NCBI GenBank assembly: GCA_001783715.1
Contig: MFNF01000040.1
Coordinates: 1 to 64,000, forward strand
Direction: 5' to 3'
DNA: 64,000 bases
DNA from: Candidatus Lambdaproteobacteria bacterium RIFOXYD2_FULL_56_26
GTDB lineage: Bacteria > SAR324 > XYD2-FULL-50-16
In this document: in pieces, positions 43,854 through 53,177 of the stretch
Position numbering within the stretch: the first letter of the stretch is position 1
Layout of the letters: each line of letters opens with the position of its first letter
Program-made: the position numbers and the translations under genes
Notes under the pieces: model-generated
Told to the model about the DNA's origin: nothing
What the model saw: only the letters and a program-made list of their open reading frames with translations
Database searches by the model: none

Positions 43854-44635
43854 ACCTCCTGGAAGTTTCGGGGCTGAAAAAAAACTTTGGCGGGATCACC
43901 GCCCTGCAAGGGGTGGAACTGACCTTACGGCCCCGGGAGATCTTGGGGCTGATCGGCCCCAACGGGGCCGGCAAGACCACCTTGTTCAACTGCTTGAGCG
44001 GCCAAACCAGGCCCGACGGCGGAACTATCCGCTTCTGCCCCCAATCCCGGCCCCTCAACTTAGCTGGGAAACGGCCCGACCAAGTGGCCGCCTTGGGGGT
44101 GAGCCGGACCTTCCAAAACATCCGGGTTTTTGGGCAGATGCGGGTGATCGAAAATCTCTGGGTGGGACGGCATCTGGTCACCCGGTCCGGGTTTTTGGGT
44201 GCGTTGTTTAAAACCTCCCGGTTCCAAAAAGAGGAGGCAGAGTCCTTGGAGTTGTGTTACCGGTTGTTGGAGTTTGTGGGCCTGGAGGGGAAGGCCAACC
44301 TGATGGCCTCGGAGCTGGCCTATGGCGACCTGCGGCGGTTGGAAATCGCCCGGGCCTTGGCCGCCGAGCCCAAGTTGTTGCTCCTAGATGAACCGGCCGC
44401 CGGAATGAATCTCTCCGAAACCGCAACCTTGGACCAACTGATCCTCAAGATCCGCCAGGAACGGGGGATCGGGATTTTGTTGATCGAACATGACATGAAA
44501 TTGGTGATGGGTCTGTGCGACCAGGTCCTGGTTTTGGACCAAGGAAAAACCCTGGCCCAAGGCAAGCCGGAGGAGATTCGCCAGGACCCGGAGGTGATCG
44601 CCGCCTACCTGGGCCTGGAGGTGGAACATGCTTGA
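43850..44635 (+). CDS. livG: Branched-chain amino acid ABC transporter ATP-binding protein LivG
   Basis: IGPNGAGKTTLFNCLSG; LAYGDLRRLEIARALAAEPKLLLLDEPAAGMN; TTG start overlapping livM stop. Confidence 0.9.
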   Translation: MNLLEVSGLKKNFGGITALQGVELTLRPREILGLIGPNGAGKTTLFNCLSGQTRPDGGTIRFCPQSRPLNLAGKRPDQVAALGVSRTFQNIRVFGQMRVIENLWVGRHLVTRSGFLGALFKTSRFQKEEAESLELCYRLLEFVGLEGKANLMASELAYGDLRRLEIARALAAEPKLLLLDEPAAGMNLSETATLDQLILKIRQERGIGILLIEHDMKLVMGLCDQVLVLDQGKTLAQGKPEEIRQDPEVIAAYLGLEVEHA

Positions 44636-45338
44636 GCTGGTCGGGGTCAAAAGCGGCTACGGCCCCATTGAGGCGCTCAAGGGGATCGACCTTCAGGTCG
44701 GGGAAGGGGAGATCGTCGCCCTGATCGGTGCCAACGGGGCGGGCAAAAGTACCTGCCTGAAAACCATCGTCGGTCTGCTGCGGCCCACCGCCGGTCAGGT
44801 TCGTTTTTGCGGACAGGATACCTTAGGGCTCAAACCCCAGCAGCTGGTGGCCCAGGGGATGTCGCTGGTGCCCGAAGGCCGGAGAATTTTTGGGGACCTG
44901 ACGGTAGGGGAAAACCTGGGGTTGGGAGCCTACCTGACCGCCAGCCGTGCCCAGGTGCAGCTGGATCTGGCCTATGTGTTCGACCTGTTCCCGATTTTGC
45001 AAGAAAGGCAAAAACAACGGGCCGGGACCTTGTCGGGCGGACAACAGCAGATGCTGGCCCTGGGCCGAGCTTTGATGGGCAGGCCCAAATTTTTATTGCT
45101 CGATGAACCTTCTTTGGGACTTGCCCCCTTGATTATCAAGGAAATCTTCGCCATGATCCAGCGGATCAACCGGGAGCAAAAAACCACCATTCTCCTGGTC
45201 GAACAAAACGCCCACCTTGCCTTAAAGACCGCCCAGCGGGCTTATGTGCTGGAAAGCGGGGTCTTGACTCTCCAGGGGCTAGCCAAAGAACTCCTGGGAA
45301 ACAAAGAGGTCCAAGCCGCCTACCTCGGTCTGGTCTGA
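44628..45338 (+). CDS. livF: Branched-chain amino acid ABC transporter ATP-binding protein LivF
   Basis: LIGANGAGKSTCLKTIVGLLRP; LSGGQQQMLALGRALMGRPKFLLLDEPSLGLAPLI. Confidence 0.93.
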   Translation: MLELVGVKSGYGPIEALKGIDLQVGEGEIVALIGANGAGKSTCLKTIVGLLRPTAGQVRFCGQDTLGLKPQQLVAQGMSLVPEGRRIFGDLTVGENLGLGAYLTASRAQVQLDLAYVFDLFPILQERQKQRAGTLSGGQQQMLALGRALMGRPKFLLLDEPSLGLAPLIIKEIFAMIQRINREQKTTILLVEQNAHLALKTAQRAYVLESGVLTLQGLAKELLGNKEVQAAYLGLV

Positions 45339-45363
45339 TACAACCTAACATGCCCAAATCTTC

Positions 45364-46977
45364 ATGAGCCCAAGTGTTGAGCCGGATGTCCTAAAGGGCA
45401 TCGAACTGTTGTCCAAAAAGTTTTTTGTAGGCCCCGGAGACGATGAGGCCTTCAAAAAATGGGGCGAACAGGCCATTGAATTGGCCCTGGACTGGTTAAA
45501 AAACCCCGAGCGGCGCAAGATCCACGCCGACATCACCCTGCCCGAACTGGCCAAGCTGTTTTCGGACCCCACCATCCCCGGCGAGGGGATGCAGATCGAA
45601 GAGGTTTTTTCCGCCTGCAAGACCGAGATTCTGGACAATTCGGTGCGGATCAACAACCCCCGGTACATCGGCCACATGACCACCGTCACCCCTTGGTTTT
45701 CGGTGGTGGTGGACATCCTGATTTCGGCGATGAACCAAAATCAGGTCAAGATCGAAACCGCCCTGGCTTCCTCTTATGTCGAACGCCAGACCTTGGCTTG
45801 GATGCATTCGTTGGTTTACCAGAAACCCAAGGCCTACTACAGCGCAGTGATCCAAGAACCGGGGCGGACCTTGGGCAACATGACCTCGGGCGGCACCTTG
45901 GGCAATTTGACCGGGTTGGCGGTGGCCCGGGAAGCCAAACTTCCGGGGATCAGGGCCAAGGGGTTTTTCCCGGTCTTTGCCGCCTCCGGGTACAAGGACA
46001 TCAAGATTTTGGCTTCCAAACGGGCCCATTATTCGGTCGCCAAGTCCGCCGCCATCTTGGGGCTGGGCGAAGAGGCGCTGGTGACCCTGGAGGTGGACCG
46101 GTTCAACCGGATCAACCTGCAAAAGTTGACCGAAAAAATTGCCGAACTGAAGGCCCAAAACACCTTGGTCCTGGCAGTGGTGGGGATTGCGGGCACCACC
46201 GAGACCGGCAGCGTGGACCCGCTTTTGGAGATGGGCCAACTTTGCCAAAAGGAAGGCATCTGGTTCCACGTGGACGCTGCTTGGGGCGGAGCGCTGCTGC
46301 TGTCCGAAGAGCTGGGCCAAAAGCTTAAGGGCATTGAGCTGGCCGACTCGGTGGTCCTGGACGGGCACAAGCTGTTTTACCTGCCCATGAACCATTCGAT
46401 GGTGCTCTTTAAATCCGAAGAGAGCCTGGGTCTTTGGCGGCACAACGCCCGGTACATCATCAGAAAAGGCTCGGTGGACATCGGCCAGACCAGCTTTGAG
46501 GGCTCTCGGCGCTTTAATGCGCTCAAACTTTGGTTTTCCCTCAAAATGCTGGGTCGGCACGGGTATCACCTTCTGCTCAAACAGTCCTTGCACCTGACCA
46601 CCACCTTGAGCCGCCTGATCGACGAGCACCCTGATTTCGAGCGCTGTTCGGAACCGGAGATCTGCATCCTGACCTACCGCTTCGTCCCCCGATCCTTGGC
46701 CCCGCAGCTCGCCCAAGCCTTGGGGCAAGGGAAGGTGGAGGAGTTGAACCAGCTCAACGAGCGGCTCAACGAGGTTAATGTGGAACTGCAAAAACGGCAA
46801 CGGGAGCGAGGGGAGAGTTTTGTCAGCCGGACTATGTTGGAATCCACCCCATACCCCAAGGAAATCGTGGTGCTCCGGGCGGTGCTGACCAACCTGTTGA
46901 CCCAAAGCGAGTTTTTGGTGGAAATCTTGGAGGAGCAACGGCGCTTGGGCTATGAGATTACCCAGGGCAAACCCTGA
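45364..46977 (+). CDS. PLP-dependent group II decarboxylase (glutamate/aspartate decarboxylase-like, possibly PanP-type)
   Basis: NPRYIGHMTTVTPWFSVVVDIL; GNMTSGGTLGNLTGLAVAR; FHVDAAWGGALLLSEEL; DSVVLDGHKLFYLPMNHSMVLFK. Confidence 0.85.
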   Translation: MSPSVEPDVLKGIELLSKKFFVGPGDDEAFKKWGEQAIELALDWLKNPERRKIHADITLPELAKLFSDPTIPGEGMQIEEVFSACKTEILDNSVRINNPRYIGHMTTVTPWFSVVVDILISAMNQNQVKIETALASSYVERQTLAWMHSLVYQKPKAYYSAVIQEPGRTLGNMTSGGTLGNLTGLAVAREAKLPGIRAKGFFPVFAASGYKDIKILASKRAHYSVAKSAAILGLGEEALVTLEVDRFNRINLQKLTEKIAELKAQNTLVLAVVGIAGTTETGSVDPLLEMGQLCQKEGIWFHVDAAWGGALLLSEELGQKLKGIELADSVVLDGHKLFYLPMNHSMVLFKSEESLGLWRHNARYIIRKGSVDIGQTSFEGSRRFNALKLWFSLKMLGRHGYHLLLKQSLHLTTTLSRLIDEHPDFERCSEPEICILTYRFVPRSLAPQLAQALGQGKVEELNQLNERLNEVNVELQKRQRERGESFVSRTMLESTPYPKEIVVLRAVLTNLLTQSEFLVEILEEQRRLGYEITQGKP

Positions 46978-47088
46978 TCGGCTTGCCAGATTGGGCTTTT
47001 GTGTATTATCATCCCCATCTTGGAACCCACGAGGTTATGTCCACCCTCCCTTGATGCTAGACCTTTGAATTTAAAAGCTATCACTCCA

Positions 47089-47790
47089 ATGCCCCGGCAC
47101 GTGGGCATCATCATGGATGGGAACGGTCGTTGGGCCAGCCAACAGCACCACCCTCGGGTCTATGGCCACCAAAACGCCACCCAGGCCGTGCGGGATGCCG
47201 TTGAGGGCGCAGCGGAGCTGGGGATTGAGGTCCTGACCTTGTTTGCCTTTTCCACCGAAAACTGGAAGCGCCCGGCCCCGGAAGTAGAGGCCTTGATGAG
47301 GCTTTTTGAGGAATTTTTGGGCCGAGAGCTCGAAGGGCTGCAAAAAAACCAGATTCGATTGGTCACCATCGGCAAAAAAGACCGCCTGCCCGGTTTTGTG
47401 TTGGACCCCTTGGAAAAGGCGATTGCCGCCACCAAGGACAACCGGCGCATGACCCTTTGTTTGGCGGTGGACTACGGCTCTCGGGACGAGATTGCCCGGG
47501 CGGCCCGGCAGATCGCCTTGGACTGCGCCGCTGGGAAGTTGGAACCTGACCGAATCACCGAAGAGCTGATTCCTGCTTACCTGGACACCGCCTCGCTGCC
47601 CGAATTGGACTTGGTCATCCGCACCTCCGGGGAACAGCGGCTTTCCAACTTTTTACTGTGGCAGGCAGCCTATGCGGAGTTTTATTTTACCGAACTGCTC
47701 TGGCCGGACTTCAACAAGGCGGAATTGGAACGGGCCTTGGTACAGTATTCCAAGCGGAATCGCAGGGTAGGGGCGGTTCATGGGTCTTAG
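47089..47790 (+). CDS. uppS: Isoprenyl transferase (undecaprenyl diphosphate synthase)
   Basis: MPRHVGIIMDGNGRWA; TLFAFSTENWKRP; DLVIRTSGEQRLSNFLLWQAAYAEFYFTELLWPDF. Confidence 0.95.
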   Translation: MPRHVGIIMDGNGRWASQQHHPRVYGHQNATQAVRDAVEGAAELGIEVLTLFAFSTENWKRPAPEVEALMRLFEEFLGRELEGLQKNQIRLVTIGKKDRLPGFVLDPLEKAIAATKDNRRMTLCLAVDYGSRDEIARAARQIALDCAAGKLEPDRITEELIPAYLDTASLPELDLVIRTSGEQRLSNFLLWQAAYAEFYFTELLWPDFNKAELERALVQYSKRNRRVGAVHGS

Positions 47791-48616
47791 GGAAACGCCA
47801 GTACGGGTCTTGACCGGGGCGGCTTTGGGCCTCTTTTGCCTGGGTTGGGTCTTTTTTGCCCCCGAACCTTTGTACTTGGCACTGTGCCTGGGGTTTCTCC
47901 TGTTGGCTACCTTGGAGTACCGTAAAATCTTGGGCCACCGAGGGCTGGTCTTGCGGCCTTTGGTGTTGTTCGGTTCGGTATTGATGGGGTTCAGCGGCCT
48001 TTGGTTTTATTGGCAGGGGATGCGGTTTCAGGGCAATCTGGCGATGGTGTTTGCCTGGTTCAATCCGCTTTCTTACGCCTTCTTGCGGACCCCGGACAAA
48101 AAGGCTCAGGCCTTTTGGATGCTGCTTCCCCAGGCTTGGCTGGTCGGCCCGGTGTTTTTGCTGGCCTACATCCGGTATCTACCGCCCGAACCGCTCGACG
48201 GGGCGAAGATGATTTTTTGGCTGGCCTTGGTGGTGGCTGGCAACGACATTGCCGCCTACTTTGGGGGCAAACGGTTCGGCAAAACGCCCCTGGCCCCCAA
48301 GATCAGCCCCAAAAAAACCCGTGAAGGCAGTGCTTTCGGGATTTTTGGGGGTCTGTTTTCCGGTTTGGCCTTGAGCCCGGAACTCTTGCCGATCTTGGCC
48401 CCTTGGGAAGTGGTGGTGGTAGTGGTGGTGGTGGTGGTGGCCGCCCAGGTGGGCGATTTGGCCGAATCTGCGTTCAAACGCTTTGGGGGAGTCAAGGATT
48501 CGGGGAAGATTTTGCCCGGCCATGGCGGGGTTCTGGACCGCTTTGATGCCCTCTTGACCGCAATCCCGGTCTTTTACGGCCTGATTTATCTCTTGGGGTT
48601 GGACCAACGATGGTAA
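47780..48616 (+). CDS. cdsA: Phosphatidate cytidylyltransferase
   Basis: NDIAAYFGGKRFGKTPLAPKISPKKTREG; QVGDLAESAFKRFGGVKDSGKILPGHGGVLDRFDALL. Confidence 0.92.
   Translation: MGLRETPVRVLTGAALGLFCLGWVFFAPEPLYLALCLGFLLLATLEYRKILGHRGLVLRPLVLFGSVLMGFSGLWFYWQGMRFQGNLAMVFAWFNPLSYAFLRTPDKKAQAFWMLLPQAWLVGPVFLLAYIRYLPPEPLDGAKMIFWLALVVAGNDIAAYFGGKRFGKTPLAPKISPKKTREGSAFGIFGGLFSGLALSPELLPILAPWEVVVVVVVVVVAAQVGDLAESAFKRFGGVKDSGKILPGHGGVLDRFDALLTAIPVFYGLIYLLGLDQRW
48410..48439 (+). repeat. (GTG/GTA)10 trinucleotide tract encoding Val10 in CdsA
   Basis: GTGGTGGTGGTAGTGGTGGTGGTGGTGGTG read directly. Confidence 0.9.
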
Positions 48617-49791
48617 AACCGACCCGGATCGTTTTGCTCGGCTCCACCGGTTCCATCGGCCGTTCCACCTTGAAGGTGGTGGCCGAAAACCCGGACCGGC
48701 TCAAGGTGGTGGGGCTGGGCTGCAAGTCCAGTCTGGAACTTTTGGTCGAACAGATTCGCCTCTTTTCCCCCCAAGTGGTGGCGGTGGACGAAGGCCGAGG
48801 CCAGGAACTGGCCGAACGGCTGGGTGCCGGTCCCAAACCGGTCATTTTGGAGGGCATGAAGGGCCAAGTGGAATTGGCCGGGTGGCCGGGTGCCGAGATG
48901 TTGGTGGCGGCGATGGTGGGATCGGCGGGGATCAAGCCGGTCTTGGCGGGGATCGAAGCCAAAAAGCAGATTGCCCTGGCCAACAAGGAAACCATTGTCT
49001 TGGCCGGTGAGTTGATCATGGCCAAGGCCAAAGAAAACAAGGTTTCCCTGTGGCCGGTGGATTCGGAGCACAACGCCATCCACCAATCCTTGGCCGGAAG
49101 CCGCAGGGAGGACTTGCACAGCATCACCCTGACTGCTTCGGGAGGTCCCTTTTTGCATTGGCCGGCCCAGGACTTCGAGAAAATCCGGTTGGCCGATGCC
49201 CTCAACCACCCCAAGTGGTCGATGGGCAAAAAGATTTCCGTTGATTCGGCGACCTTGATGAACAAGGGGCTGGAGGTAATCGAGGCCAAGTGGCTGTTTG
49301 GGCTTGAGGTGGACCAAATCAAAGTGGTGGTGCACCCTGAATCGATTCTGCACAGTCTGGTGAGTTTCAAGGACGGCAGCAGCATCGGCCAGTTCGGCCA
49401 GCCGGACATGTGCGTCCCAATTGCCTATTGCCTGGGCCAAGGATTGAGGCTTGCCTCGGGGGTCCGGCCTTTGGACTTTGGGGCCTTGGGCCGGTTGACC
49501 TTTGAGAAGCCCGACCTGGAACGTTTTGGCTGCCTGAAGCTGGCCTTCGAGGCGCTGCGCTTGGGTGGCGGAGCCCCGGCGGCCCTGAGCGGGGCCAACG
49601 AGGAGGTGGTGGCGGATTTTTTGGCGGAAAAGATTCACTTTACCGAAATCCCCAAACGGCTGGCCGCTTTGATGGTCCAGCTTTCCAAAGCGGTGGCCGA
49701 CCCTAAAGGACCCCCCTTTTTAAGGCGAATCGAATCCCTCAACGATGCCCTGGCCGCCGATGCCTGGGGCCGACAATCTATTTTGGTTTGA
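48610..49791 (+). CDS. dxr: 1-deoxy-D-xylulose 5-phosphate reductoisomerase
   Basis: IVLLGSTGSIGRSTLKVVAENPDR; ANKETIVLAGELIM; PVDSEHNAIHQSL; TASGGPFL; ATLMNKGLEVIEAKWLFG. Confidence 0.96.
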   Translation: MVKPTRIVLLGSTGSIGRSTLKVVAENPDRLKVVGLGCKSSLELLVEQIRLFSPQVVAVDEGRGQELAERLGAGPKPVILEGMKGQVELAGWPGAEMLVAAMVGSAGIKPVLAGIEAKKQIALANKETIVLAGELIMAKAKENKVSLWPVDSEHNAIHQSLAGSRREDLHSITLTASGGPFLHWPAQDFEKIRLADALNHPKWSMGKKISVDSATLMNKGLEVIEAKWLFGLEVDQIKVVVHPESILHSLVSFKDGSSIGQFGQPDMCVPIAYCLGQGLRLASGVRPLDFGALGRLTFEKPDLERFGCLKLAFEALRLGGGAPAALSGANEEVVADFLAEKIHFTEIPKRLAALMVQLSKAVADPKGPPFLRRIESLNDALAADAWGRQSILV

Positions 49792-49794
49792 GTC

Positions 49795-51081
49795 ATGTTT
49801 ACGGTGATCAGTTTTCTTCTTGCCATCAGCCTTCTGGTTTTTGTCCATGAACTGGGCCATTATCTCGCCGCCCGGTTTGTGGGGGTCAAGGTGCTGGAGT
49901 TTTCCGTCGGCTTTCCTCCCAAGGCGATCGGAAAAAAAATCGGCGAGACCGAATACATCCTCTCCTGGATCCCCATTGGCGGCTACGTAAGGCTGCTGGG
50001 CCAGGATTCGGAAGACGAAAACCCCGACGAACCGGGGAACTATGCCTCCAAAAGCAAGCGTGAGCGCCTTTTGATCCTGGTCGCCGGTCCGGCCATGAAC
50101 ATCTTGTTTGCCTGGGTCTTTTTTACCCTGCTCTTTTTTACCGGCTACGAACGGCCTGCCTATCTGGGCGGGCCGCCTCAACTGGCGGCGGTAACCCCTG
50201 GCAGTGCGGCCGAAAAGGTGGGTCTCTTGGCCCATGACTTGATTCTGGCGGTGGATGGGCTGGAGGTTAAAACCTGGGCCGAGGCGCAAGCGAGGCTAGA
50301 GGAAGCAGGCCCCGAGCAGTTGGAGCTCAAGGTCCTGCGGTCCGGGCAGGAGCTGCGGCTTTTTTTCCCGGAAGACCAATTGGCCCTGGGGCCATTGGGA
50401 ATCGAACCGCTGATCGCCCCCTTGGTCGGCAAACTGAGCCCCGGAAACCCCGCCGAGCTGGCCGGGCTTTTGCCGGGAGACAAGATCTTGGCCATCGGCG
50501 GGGAGCCAGTGGAAGGCTGGTCTTCGATCACCCCATTGGTGCAAAAAAGCAAGGGCGAGCCGTTTTTGCTGACCTTTGAACGGGAAGGGAATACCCAAAC
50601 CGTGACCTTGACTCCCAAGATGGATGGGCGGTTGGGTTTTTACATCATCGGGCTTTCCCAGGCAAACCAGAGGGTTAGTTATGGGATTTTGGAATCCTCC
50701 GTCCAGGGCTACAAAAGAGCCGAGTTTCTGACCAAAAAAAGCTTTGAATTCATTGGAACAATATTCCAGGGCAAGGCAGACAAAGACTCTCTGGGCGGGC
50801 CAATCATGATTGCCCAGTTGGTGGGGCAAGCGGCGAAAAATTCCTTCGGTGATCTTCTTGCCTTGATGGGCTTTATCAGCCTACAATTGGGCATTTTTAA
50901 CCTCTTCCCCTTTCCGGCCTTGGATGGTGGGCATGTGTTGTTCTTGGGCCTGGAAATGGCCAAGGGCGGTCCGTTGAACAAAAGCATCCGAGAAAAGGTA
51001 CAGAAATTTGGTTTTTCCGCTTTGTTGTTGTTGATCTTGTACATCTCGGTCCAAGACGGGCTTCGACTCCTGTCCCAATGA
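49795..51081 (+). CDS. rseP: RseP-like site-2 protease (RIP metalloprotease with PDZ)
   Basis: LLVFVHELGHYLAARFVGVKVLEFSVGF; PDZ-like GSAAEKVGLLAHDLILAVDG; NLFPFPALDGGHVLFLGLE. Confidence 0.94.
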   Translation: MFTVISFLLAISLLVFVHELGHYLAARFVGVKVLEFSVGFPPKAIGKKIGETEYILSWIPIGGYVRLLGQDSEDENPDEPGNYASKSKRERLLILVAGPAMNILFAWVFFTLLFFTGYERPAYLGGPPQLAAVTPGSAAEKVGLLAHDLILAVDGLEVKTWAEAQARLEEAGPEQLELKVLRSGQELRLFFPEDQLALGPLGIEPLIAPLVGKLSPGNPAELAGLLPGDKILAIGGEPVEGWSSITPLVQKSKGEPFLLTFEREGNTQTVTLTPKMDGRLGFYIIGLSQANQRVSYGILESSVQGYKRAEFLTKKSFEFIGTIFQGKADKDSLGGPIMIAQLVGQAAKNSFGDLLALMGFISLQLGIFNLFPFPALDGGHVLFLGLEMAKGGPLNKSIREKVQKFGFSALLLLILYISVQDGLRLLSQ

Positions 51082-51084
51082 GAC

Positions 51085-52020
51085 ATGGAAAACGCTAGAA
51101 TATTGATTTACGGTGTCGGCACCGTCGGCATCCACTTTGGGGGCAAGCTGGCCAAGGCCGGTTTTGAGGTCACCTTTGTGGACAAGCCGGAACGGGCCGA
51201 GGGGCTCAACCAAAGCGGCCTTTTGGTCCAGGCCTTGAGCGGGAGCTTTGAGCTCAACCCGGTGGTGCGCTCCGACCTGGAAGGGATCGGCCCGCAGGAC
51301 TTTATCCTGATCTGCGTCAAGGCCATCCACACCTACGAAATCGCCTTGAACCTGCTCCCGGTGATCAAGCCTTCCACCGCCCTTTTGAGCTTCCAAAACG
51401 GTCTGGAAAACGAAAACATCCTGGCCGAACTCTTGGGCCCCAATCTGGTCCTGGGCACGGTGCTGCACTTCCATGGCCGGTTGGAGGAAGGCTACCGGTC
51501 TGTCCAGGACAGCCCGGCCCATGTGGTTTTCGGGGAACGGGACCACCAGCCGAGCGGCAGGGAAGAGTGGCTCTCGGAGATCTTTTCCAAGGCCGACATC
51601 GACCATGTGATCAGCCACAACATCAACCAGAAGATTTGGGAGCACTTCCTTTGGAACAGTGCTTTCTCCAGCATCGGTGCCTTGACCGGCAGTACGGTGC
51701 AACAAATCTTGGAGCACCAGCCGATGTTGCCGACCTTGGAATTGATGATGCACGAAGCCATGCAGGTGGCCAATGCCGAAGGGGTAGAAGTATCCCAGGC
51801 GGCGATCGAGGAGATGAACAAGACCCAAGTGAAGTATTCCCACATCAAGTCCCCGATGTTGCAGGACATGGAAGCAGGCCGCCAACCGGAGTTGGAGCCG
51901 ATGTTGGGGGTGTTGCTCAAAAAGGCCCAGCGGAAAGGGATTTTTTTGCCGGTCAACACAGCGGTTTACAACCTGCTTTCCCTGACCTGCACCCATTTTG
52001 GCGGTGAGGAAGAGGAATAG
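51085..52020 (+). CDS. panE: Ketopantoate reductase-like (ApbA/PanE family)
   Basis: ILIYGVGTVGIHFGGKLAKAGFEVTFVDKPE; FILICVKAIHT; WEHFLWNSAFSSIGALTG. Confidence 0.8.
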   Translation: MENARILIYGVGTVGIHFGGKLAKAGFEVTFVDKPERAEGLNQSGLLVQALSGSFELNPVVRSDLEGIGPQDFILICVKAIHTYEIALNLLPVIKPSTALLSFQNGLENENILAELLGPNLVLGTVLHFHGRLEEGYRSVQDSPAHVVFGERDHQPSGREEWLSEIFSKADIDHVISHNINQKIWEHFLWNSAFSSIGALTGSTVQQILEHQPMLPTLELMMHEAMQVANAEGVEVSQAAIEEMNKTQVKYSHIKSPMLQDMEAGRQPELEPMLGVLLKKAQRKGIFLPVNTAVYNLLSLTCTHFGGEEEE

Positions 52021-52803
52021 ATGGACCCACTTGGCTTGGCCAACTTTTTTGACAAGGTCCCGGAAGGCCCGTTTTTTAAGGCTCTGCTCTCGGATCTTAC
52101 CCACCCCTGGGAAGCGGTCCTAAAAATCGGCCCCGCTTTGGAGGCCCACTTTGCCGGTCGCCATTCCCAAGGCAGCCTGCGGGCCAACCACCGCTCGGAA
52201 AGCCCCGAGCCTGCCTACTACCAACAAAGCACCCAATTTTTGACCGAAGACTTGGTGGACCAGGAACTGATGATCCACATCGGTGCGGGGACTTTGATCG
52301 AAGCCGGGGTAACCCTCAAGCCCAAGACGGTGATTGAGTCCGGCTGCCAATTGCGGGAAGGGGCCTACATCCGGGGGAACTTTTATGCCGCCCAAGGCTC
52401 GGTGATCGGCCACACCACCGAGGTCAAAAACTCGGTGTTCTTCAACCATGTCGAGGCCGGGCACTTTACTTATGTCGGGGACAGCCTGATCGGGGCCAAC
52501 TCCAATCTGGGGGCGGGGACCAAGGTTTCCAACCTGGAGTTCCGCACCACCGTCCAAAAACAGGAAGAAATCTTCCCCGAATTGTTTTTGAACTACCAGG
52601 GGCAACGGATTGCCACGGGGCTACAGAAGTTTGGGGCGATTTTGGGGGAAGGCACCGAGATCGGCTGCAACGGGGTGATCAATCCCTTGGTGTTTCTGGG
52701 TAAAGGCTCTTGGGTGTTGCCTTGCCTGAGTTTGCCCAAAGGGGTCTATCCTCCGGCTTCGAGGATCTACTCCTTGAGCGCCGCCAAGGCGGCGAGGCTT
52801 TAA
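52021..52803 (+). CDS. Left-handed beta-helix (hexapeptide-repeat) acyltransferase-like protein
   Basis: IHIGAGTLIEAGVTLKPKTVIESGCQLREGAYIRGNFYAAQGSVIGHTTEVKNSVFFN...GDSLIGANSNLGAGTKVSNL. Confidence 0.8.
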   Translation: MDPLGLANFFDKVPEGPFFKALLSDLTHPWEAVLKIGPALEAHFAGRHSQGSLRANHRSESPEPAYYQQSTQFLTEDLVDQELMIHIGAGTLIEAGVTLKPKTVIESGCQLREGAYIRGNFYAAQGSVIGHTTEVKNSVFFNHVEAGHFTYVGDSLIGANSNLGAGTKVSNLEFRTTVQKQEEIFPELFLNYQGQRIATGLQKFGAILGEGTEIGCNGVINPLVFLGKGSWVLPCLSLPKGVYPPASRIYSLSAAKAARL

Positions 52804-53012
52804 GGGTCCAGCCGGGAGGGCAATTTTTTCTGCAGCTCCAGGAAGTAGGCCCGGTTGCCGTTGAAGGTTTTTAGGGCCTCTTCCAAAGCGGTTTTGGGGT
52901 CGTCAAAGTCACTGATCATCAGCGCTCCGGTCAGGAGGGTGACCATCCCTTCCGGGTCTTGGAACAGTTCCTTGAGGTTCCGGCGAATTTTGGCCTGCGA
53001 GAGGGTGGACAT
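52800..53012 (-). CDS. Small hypothetical protein (70 aa)
   Basis: MSTLSQAKIRRNLKELFQDPEGMVTLLTGALMISDFDDPKTALEEALKTFNGN; tail-to-tail 4-nt overlap. Confidence 0.5.
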   Translation of the reverse strand: MSTLSQAKIRRNLKELFQDPEGMVTLLTGALMISDFDDPKTALEEALKTFNGNRAYFLELQKKLPSRLDP

Positions 53013-53177
53013 GCTTCTTGACCTGAGGAGGACTTCGGATTCGTTGATTTGGGGAGCCGGTGGAGTTTGTCTCCAGGTGCCCTTTGGGCCGGATTCCCCT
53101 TAAGGGGCCGCCGGTCCAAACATCCCGTTTCTTGGGCTTAAGTACAAGCAAAAACCTAACCAATCCCCCGGCCTTTT

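Noticed and set aside
45496-46938. 480-aa minus ORF antisense to the PLP decarboxylase
   Set aside because: Shadow ORF; plus-strand protein has unmistakable decarboxylase motifs.
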